Shown: positions 8,302 to 13,371 of the stretch, piece by piece
Position numbering within the stretch: position 1 is the stretch's first letter
How the letters are laid out: every line of letters begins with the position of its first letter
Assembly (NCBI RefSeq): GCF_019649055.1
Contig: NW_026570733.1
Location: 1-13,371 of the forward strand
Direction: 5' to 3'
From: Paramacrobiotus metropolitanus
Lineage: Eukaryota; Tardigrada; Eutardigrada; Parachela; Macrobiotidae
Length of the DNA: 13,371 bases
The notes under the pieces: model-generated
Told to the model about the DNA's origin: nothing
Seen by the model: the letters and a program-made list of their open reading frames with translations, nothing else
Databases searched by the model: none
Made by a program: the position numbers and the translations under genes

Positions 8302-8805
8302 ATGGTTCACTGCAGGATTAACAAACTGCAAATTTAATTTGGATATGTTAGGGATGACGCTAGTACGTCACCATCTCCCGTGCATATGCAGTACTGATTA
8401 GCATTACACGTACGTCTTATCATTACCTGTTGCACCGCATTAACGGTGTTTAGCACTTGGCTCGATAGTCAAGACAGGTACGAGCAGTACACATACGATC
8501 AGCATTACACTGTTGCGATAACACTGAGCTTTGAAGTTCTGATCCGCTGGATGTTTTGTTAGATAACTTTAGTCGAGAAGTTTATGATCGCACAGCTTGG
8601 AATTTCCTTACAATTACGGTTTTGTACTGATTTGACTAATAAAAACGTTACGGAAGTCGAGCGGTGTTTCTCCCGTAGATTTTCATAGAAAATCGTTCTT
8701 CTTCCTAGCCTGCCCCGTGGCATGGCTATCAGATACGTATTTTAATTCGAAGAATTTTGTAAGTAAGTACCCACTGTAAATCTATTGCTGCATTAATTTT
8801 AACGA

Positions 8806-8810
8806 AAGTG
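8806..8810 (+). repeat. Target-site duplication AAGTG, left copy
   Basis: AAGTG directly precedes the inner element. The second copy is at 10169-10173, directly after it. Confidence 0.75.
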
Positions 8811-8866
8811 CTATGCGCCCCAAAATTTTAGGGCGCATAGTTAATTTGCTATGCGCCCAAAAAATT
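8811..8866 (+). repeat. Left palindromic TIR of inner element
   Basis: 56 bp with three copies of the CTATGCGCC word (8811, inverted to 8840, 8849). It is identical to the reverse complement of 10113-10168. Confidence 0.9.
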
Positions 8867-10078
8867 GCAGTTAAAAATTTTGTATTTCAATTTTTACCGT
8901 TTTTATTACTTTCTTTTAACGGGAAAATTATTTTACGTTCTTTATCTGCTTTTAGAAGTTTTTTCAATGTTTTTGAGTTGTCCGCGAAATCTGATGCATT
9001 TTTTCGTGTATGCGTACAGTACATATGTACCCCGCTAATTTACCAGTTAGATTTACAAGACTTGAATTGGCACGTTTCGTATTTAGGCTGTAAAAGCATA
9101 AATGGCACACCGTTGACCTTATCTATTTAACCGGTAAAAATTTCGTTTTCCGTGAATTTCATCAATTTCTTTCTTTTGCGATTATCGATATTAATAGCTT
9201 ACTGCAACCAGTTTTTCTGTGGTTACCGGTATTTGGGCCGCGCTTCCGAGACGGCTTCCATAATTCCATGCCACTGTCTCGAGAACAGATCCAGAGGGTG
9301 TTTCAGCCGTGTTTACAGTTTTTCGGACATTTATTGTGAGATATATATGAGAATATCAAAATAAATATTGGAATATATGAAAAAAACAAATACTGGAAAA
9401 TATGATTTTCTAAAGATAAATAGTTATCAGAATAACAATTACCGGTACATAGTGACATAAAAGGTAGACTTTTAACTTCGCTGTACTTGTATATCTGTGT
9501 TTCGGCATAGTTATCATCTAAATTTATAATCAAACGTACTCTGCATCTGGCAAGTTGTTAAAAACAAAATTTGTTTGCTTAATTAGGTTTTCTTCAGCAC
9601 TGGTTATGTGTTATTTAGTTAGCAATGCGTTATGGCTTCTATAGGCATTACGAATCCATGCTTCAACATTTTAACGTAGAGATTGCCTGATTGGAAAAAA
9701 GAAAACTATCTGTCGGCTTTGTTCACCAAAATTAAGGAGTACAAGTACCCCATTAATAAAGTTCGTAAATTCAATCAATAATCACGGAACGTTACATTTT
9801 TCTTAGTCTATGACAGATTAAATAGGAAATACTGCAGCAATTTCTTTTGAATTAAAATCTGATTATGCCTGGTTAGTGAGCCATCATAATTATTTGTATT
9901 ATGATGTTTTGGATTAAAGTGCCGTAATGCGTTGTACGAGTACAAGCATGACCATTGTTTTTTTGCAATATTTGCCTGGTCTGTACCACTTTCACAGCAA
10001 CATTACGGATTCGCTGATACCATGTTTTAACGCTCCATAACGTTTTGAATTACTGGCTTTTCTATTTTGACCGGAAAT

Positions 10079-10168
10079 TTTGGGGCGCATAGCAAATTAA
10101 CTAGGCGCCTCAAATTTTTTGGGCGCATAGCAAATTAACTATGCGCCCTAAAATTTTGGGGCGCATAG
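10079..10168 (-). repeat. Right palindromic TIR and extra subterminal copies
   Basis: The perfect TIR is 10113-10168. Inward of it, 10079-10112 adds further GGGGCGCATAG-type copies, one altered (TAGGCGCCTC), so the right end holds more repeat units than the left. Confidence 0.85.
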
Positions 10169-10247
10169 AAGTGACCTAATTTTAAATTACTATTAAAATC
10201 ATTCCTTCTAGCCAGAACTGCTTATAGTCGAGTTTATTGGATATCCA

Positions 10248-10577
10248 TCAACGTGAAACCACAGGCTGTTCTTCAGAGAATTCAATATCACCGGACTCAT
10301 CTAAATTCAGCTCACAGCTCATATCGAGAAAACTGTAATCGTTAGGCGAAGTCCCTTCTGATGGGGGAATATTTTCATTGCCAAAACTGTTCTCCGCCTT
10401 CTCGATAATTTTCTCGTTGGATATCCATCTGTTCAAACAAGTCTTAGGAATATTTTTCTTCCTGCAAAACTCTCTGGCGGACAGATTGCTGCTCCGATAA
10501 CTTTTCACGTAATATCTGATTTCCCAGTCGACATACGACCTGCGATGCGTTTTGTCCATCACAATGATACCACTCAA
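10248..10577 (-). CDS. HTH transposase N-terminal fragment
   Basis: A 109-residue minus-strand frame inside the outer element. Residues 11-60 (HRRSYVDWEIRYYVKSYRSS, NLSAREFCRKK, NIPKTCLNRWIS) fit an N-terminal homeodomain-like helix-turn-helix as in pogo/Tigger/psq-type transposases, with likely helices near 17-28, 32-38 and 43-54 and the typical Trp (W51) in the recognition helix. Residues 85-103 are acidic. The start could be M1 or M7. Full-length transposases of this class are several hundred residues and carry a DDE domain; here the frame stops at 10248-10250. The same frame is open again after the stop and repeats WISN, on a 13-bp direct repeat at 10237-10249 and 10417-10429, before the inner element begins. 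It is a decayed or truncated gene, likely inactive as a transposase. Confidence 0.6.
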   Translation of the reverse strand: MSGIIVMDKTHRRSYVDWEIRYYVKSYRSSNLSAREFCRKKNIPKTCLNRWISNEKIIEKAENSFGNENIPPSEGTSPNDYSFLDMSCELNLDESGDIEFSEEQPVVSR

Positions 10578-10698
10578 TATGACGCTTCACCAGCAAAATT
10601 AACATGAATTTTATTAAAAATAATCATAAAAAACACCAGTTTTTTTCCTGAAACGAATTTTTAAATACTTTAACCGTCGACAGCTGTTTGTGAACGGA

Positions 10699-10778
10699 TT
10701 TGAACGTAGCTGCAGCTCCCGGGTGCTTGCAAGCAGACTTAGGGCATTTTCGTGTCCCTTAAACCCATGTCATTACAG
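10699..10778 (-). repeat. Right TIR of outer transposon
   Basis: Inverted partner of 8222-8301, 77/80 identical, ending CATTACAG at 10778 and followed by TA. Confidence 0.9.
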
Positions 10779-10878
10779 TATCTAACTGAGCAATGTGATT
10801 TACTACAGTGTAGTACCTTGAAACTGTTGTAATAAACTGGCCGCGCAAATGTCCACAACTCAGAACTGCTTTGCTTTG

Positions 10879-11461
10879 TTAATTTTTCACAATAAAATGT
10901 CGAAAAATATCGGGTCCGGTCAGTCGACGCCCGTAACGCTCAGATTTTCGTCTACGGTGGCTCGGACAAAATCCTCGCTTTTAGCATTAACGCTTTCTTT
11001 CGGTATTTAGCTCATTGCTAGATACCTAATAAACAGAGACAAACCAACGGGATTCACGCAAACTGGACCGCTTTTTAATTATTGCTCTCTACACTAAAGC
11101 AGCATTTACAGAACGGCTGCGGTTAGCAGTAATAGCATGCCGCCGTTTTTCTGCAAAGGGAAAACCGGTTTCGATTTTTTTCACATGCAGAGTAGTAGAA
11201 AAAAATTGCCGATGCATGTACATATTTTTATTTACGTTAAGTGCACTCCTAACAAAACAACTAGCTACCAATGAAAGCCGCTAAAAACTGCCGGTGACTG
11301 GCAGCCGGAAACCAGTGTGCAATGGCTTAAACTTACCAAAGCGCATCGTGTTTCTTGCTGTTCGGTTAACGCAGGTAACCGGTCGATTCAATAACCGGTG
11401 GGACATGAGCGTTTCACGAAGCTTCTCTAACACCAGTGTTTTAGACAGTTATTAACATTCA
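10879..11461. other. Gap; no gene recognised
   Basis: I see no supported gene or repeat. A 60-codon minus frame at 11089-11271 lacks protein-like features or good splice sites. The stretch before 11462 may be the 5' flank of the small plus-strand gene. Confidence 0.35.
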
Positions 11462-11848
11462 ATGTCTTATAACAAATGCCAGCAAAATGCGGGAGAGGGT
11501 GAATTTATCGATCTTTACGGAAACTCTATGGTATTTTTTGACTTAGTAAGTTTTGCAAAGTTAAGATTCGATATGATCCCCAACTATTCAAAGTTAGCTG
11601 CAGTGTGGGTAAACTGGGGCAGTAACTCCATTTCCGTAATGCTGTCCTCCTTCAGCCTGGAATAGTCGTAATGCCAAAATACATCCAATATAATGTATGG
11701 GTATCCTCGATAAACGATCGCCGGCTGATTACGTTTTCAGGTATTTTTACAGCGGATTAGTGATTACGCACACAATATTTATATCTGTACTGGGTTAACT
11801 TGGCAATCGGAACAGATTGAGTCCTTTTTGCAATGTGTCTTCTGTTGA
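11462..11848 (+). CDS. Possible two-exon small protein
   Basis: ATG at 11462 opens a 28-codon exon (MSYNKCQQNAGEGEFIDLYG, then NSMVFFDL) to a consensus donor GTAAGT at 11546. A good acceptor (GGCTGATTACGTTTTCAG) ends at 11740. The phase-0 continuation reads VFLQRISDYAHNIYICTGL and on to TGA at 11846-11848, giving 63 residues. A second in-frame acceptor (TATTTTTACAG) ends at 11752. Both splice sites and the phase agree, which is the main support. No family is recognised. Without splicing the first frame runs to 11665 (67 residues). The same frame is open again directly after the TGA, to 12340. Confidence 0.33.
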
Positions 11849-12087
11849 TGGAATACCCAGGGGTCATGGGAGCAGGAGACACTTGAGCAACCGTCTCGTA
11901 TACAGGAAAGCAACATGCTAGGGTCCGTTATTCGTCTAGCGACGACAGGAACATTGGCAATTTCATCCCAGACTACGAAGAAGAATGGCCAATCAGCGAT
12001 AAAAGATCCGCCCCAGTTTAAAGCAGGAGATAGACTGCAAAGTGGTAACGGGGGTTTCATTCCGCGCTCGTTCATCTCTACAAAAAA

Positions 12088-12415
12088 GCGCAACATCCGG
12101 TTATTAAGATATGGCAAAATTAAAACTGGGTATAATATAAAAACGTTTGCCGTCCCCCAGCACCAGGCTATTACCAGTTTTGGAAAAATCTGCTGTAAAA
12201 AACAAGTACGAGTACTGTACATGAAATTGAATAGGATATCGAATCTGAACGAAACCCTGATTTACGACATTTCCTACAAATTTGAAAATGAATTGCAAAA
12301 ATTTTCAGTCTCATTCGAAACATTTTTCTGTGCGAAATGAGACAATAGAATGCCATAAAACAATGCGAAAAAGTGTTTGGGAGTGTGCGGTGAAAATTTC
12401 CATGCAGGAACACCA
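12088..12415. mobile_element. Diverged relative of the TTAA foldback MITE
   Basis: GCGCAACATCCGGTT at 12088-12102 is identical to the inner left-arm word of the element at 942-1592. About 12350-12415 (GAATGCCATAAAAC, GTGTTTGGGAGTG, AAATTTCCATGCA) aligns with that element's right-arm orientation. The outer left arm is not found, so this is an incomplete or much older copy. It overlaps the proposed intron and last exon of the minus-strand gene, which weakens the call for that last exon. Confidence 0.5.
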
Positions 12416-13371
12416 CATTGTTATGAGTCAATGACATTACGGGACAATTCGCTTTAGTTTTTTGCGGCCGATATGTCCGGTGCAGTTGGCTAAAATATTA
12501 ATGACCGCACACTTACAGAGAAAAATTTCCTGTATGAACTCATCAATTTTTGTCACCGTGTTGCCCTCAAATATGCGGCCGTAAGCTGAATCGGACTCCT
12601 GGAACAGTTGCTGCAGCAGACTTGGCCCATTTTCGCTTTTCCCACTTTCATCCCACCCCCACCTTCACAGTATAATTCCCAGCCCAGCCCACCTCCGGCT
12701 ACTCAAATTTTCAGCCCATCTCACCTTTTCGACCTCATAAGCGCGAATCGTTATCGTAAAACATCGCATTCACACAGCTGCTGTACGCGGCTTCCGTGTT
12801 CACGGTATTCAGCGAACTGGCAACGGCATCGTAAATCTTTCCGTCGGGACACAGGAACCGCGTCAGAGTTGCGTGAAAATTCCCATCTGTCCCGGACAGT
12901 ATCGAAGCCAAGACGGCTTTCATGCTATGTAGGCTGGTTGCCGTGTTTTCATCAGGCGTAGAGAAATTCCGTAATACGGCGTGAAACATATCCATCGCCA
13001 GTGCATTCTCGGGAGTAACGCTGAAGTCGGTGGTGAAGGGGTCGGGCGCTTGTAGGTCTCCCTACTTAAAAACGCGCTTTTTTCGTCCTTCCGATGGTTT
13101 GGCAAGGAGCTGGAGCCATCTAATAATGACTTTTGTGACTGACAACACCAAAAAGCTTGGAACTGCGCCGAATTGCGAGCCATTCCGGTGAGTGCATCCC
13201 CTTATGCACACGTTTTAGGGCAGATTAACGAGTGTAGTCCCTCGTCAGGAGTCAGCACGGTCCAATCAGAATAAAACCCAAGAGCAAACGACTATACTTT
13301 AAACTGCAGTTTTTTATTACGACTTGTTACCTGCAGCGAACTTGTAAAAAAAGCTGACAAGTGCCGTATGA
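12104..13371 (-). CDS. Multi-exon minus-strand gene, unknown, partial
   Basis: The gene enters from the right edge. Exon A is 13371-13331 (ends SAFFTSSLQ, donor CAG|GTAACA). Exon B runs from 13061, after acceptor TTTTTAAGTAG in phase 0: GDLQAPDPFTTDFSVTPENA, then DMFHAVLRNFSTPDEN, and later KIYDAVASSLNTVNTEAAYS. It stops at 12735-12737 unless spliced earlier; GTGAAT after SSC would be a weak phase-0 donor. Exon C is 12610-12517 (QLFQESDSAYGRIFEG, TVTKIDEFIQEIFL), with a consensus donor GTAAGT in phase 1. Exon D starts at 12192 after TTGTTTTTTACAG and reads DFSKTGNSLVLGDGKRFYII to TAA at 12104-12106. The protein looks helical and soluble or secreted. I recognise no family. The B-to-C join is the weak link; a disrupted gene is possible. 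Exon D overlaps MITE-related DNA. Confidence 0.42.

Larger units (their letters stand above)
8811..10168. mobile_element. Inner element with palindromic ends
   Basis: This 1358-bp element is inserted in the outer transposon. Its first and last 56 bp are perfect inverted repeats. The terminal 30 bp of each end (CTATGCGCCC, AAAATTTT core, GGGCGCATAG) are themselves a palindrome with one mismatch. AAGTG occurs immediately before (8806-8810) and after (10169-10173), a 5-bp target duplication. The interior is AT-rich. Frames at 8813-9130 and 9152-9364 (+) and 9303-9533 (-) do not look like a transposase, so it is probably non-autonomous. A 5-bp duplication is known for Transib, but the ends lack the usual Transib CAC start, so I leave the superfamily open. 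Confidence 0.82.
8222..10778 (-). mobile_element. TA-flanked DNA transposon, outer element
   Basis: This 2557-bp element (about 1.2 kb without the inner insertion) has 80-bp terminal inverted repeats starting CTGTAATGACAYGGGTTTAAG. TA dinucleotides flank it at 8220-8221 and 10779-10780. TA duplication and an N-terminal helix-turn-helix protein fit the Tc1/mariner-pogo-Tigger class. The only recognisable coding part is the minus-strand fragment at 10248-10577. No catalytic DDE domain is visible, so it is defective. The 77/80 match between ends suggests a fairly recent insertion. Confidence 0.82.
7954..10878 (-). pseudogene. Exon-like ORF split by a nested transposon
   Basis: Two minus-strand segments, 10878-10781 and 8219-7954, flank the outer transposon. 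Removing 8222-10778 and keeping a single TA joins them in frame into 121 codons plus a stop. The first part includes GQFITTVSRYYTVVNHIAQL. After the junction come ITEVQSTVLDIGVLLPTAVL and then an amphipathic charged region (KLSEEIDRKFADFKK). A GTAAAA donor-like site lies near 8009, so the last ~20 codons may be intron. No ATG begins the frame, so this would be an internal exon. The family is not recognised. The left part alone is 89 codons and looks protein-like. The right part is 33 codons, which could stay open by chance. If real, the gene copy is disrupted here. Confidence 0.4.

Noticed and set aside
9843-10005. Minus-strand open stretch in the inner element (ESGTDQANIAKKQW onward), considered as transposase remnant
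   Set aside because: It has no ATG or catalytic motif and is Asn/His-rich, as expected of AT-rich DNA.
12484-12516. A 27-bp intron (GTAAGT...TTTTAG)
   Set aside because: It is far shorter than the other introns here (82-476 bp), and the longer intron ending at 12193 has a much better acceptor.
12735-13061. Resemblance of exons B and C to the five-helix N-terminal domain of spider silk proteins
   Set aside because: A short local pattern match only (AYGRIFEGNTVTKIDEFIQ against the last helices). Helix order and key residues do not align, and a stop lies between the exons.
1-13371. CRISPR array, tRNA or rRNA genes, bacterial operon or phage genes
   Set aside because: No regular direct-repeat/spacer pattern, cloverleaf B-box or conserved rRNA segments were seen, and the gene structure is spliced and eukaryotic.

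Overview
The window looks like nuclear DNA of an animal, most likely an arthropod or a close panarthropod relative. Coding pieces are short exons bounded by GT...AG introns, there are no operons or ribosome-binding sites, and much of the DNA is non-coding or transposon-derived. The best-supported gene is a three-exon, 418-residue gustatory-receptor-like chemoreceptor ending in the arthropod Gr signature (TY, five residues, Q). The species cannot be named from the sequence.

Layout. 1-941: no gene I can resolve. 942-1592: a 651-bp foldback MITE with TTAA at both ends. 1593-2610: mostly empty, with one possible terminal exon at 2101-2216. 2611-4454 (+): the Gr-like receptor, whose first intron holds a degenerate ~30-bp minisatellite. 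4455-6084: intergenic, with two TATA-like sites, one of them 28 bp downstream of a perfect three-unit heat-shock element. 6301-7250 (+): a probable spliced gene starting with a signal peptide; its reading frame is unresolved downstream. 7718-7971: a short coiled-coil-like frame ending at a 33-bp-arm hairpin. 7954-10878: a putative minus-strand exon split by transposons. 10879-11461: nothing recognised. 11462-11848 (+): a possible two-exon small gene. 12104-13371 (-): a probable multi-exon gene of unknown function that runs off the right edge and carries a relative of the first MITE in an intron.

The most striking structure is the nested insertion at 8222-10778. The outer element has 80-bp terminal inverted repeats (77/80 identical), is flanked by TA, and encodes a helix-turn-helix transposase fragment. 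It is itself split by a 1358-bp inner element with perfect 56-bp palindrome-containing ends and a 5-bp AAGTG duplication. Removing the outer element and one TA joins the two flanks, in frame, into one 121-codon minus-strand open frame, so the transposon probably landed in an exon.

All gene models were made by eye from reading frames, splice-site quality and phase. Only the Gr-like receptor is a family call I would defend strongly; other products are described without an assigned function.
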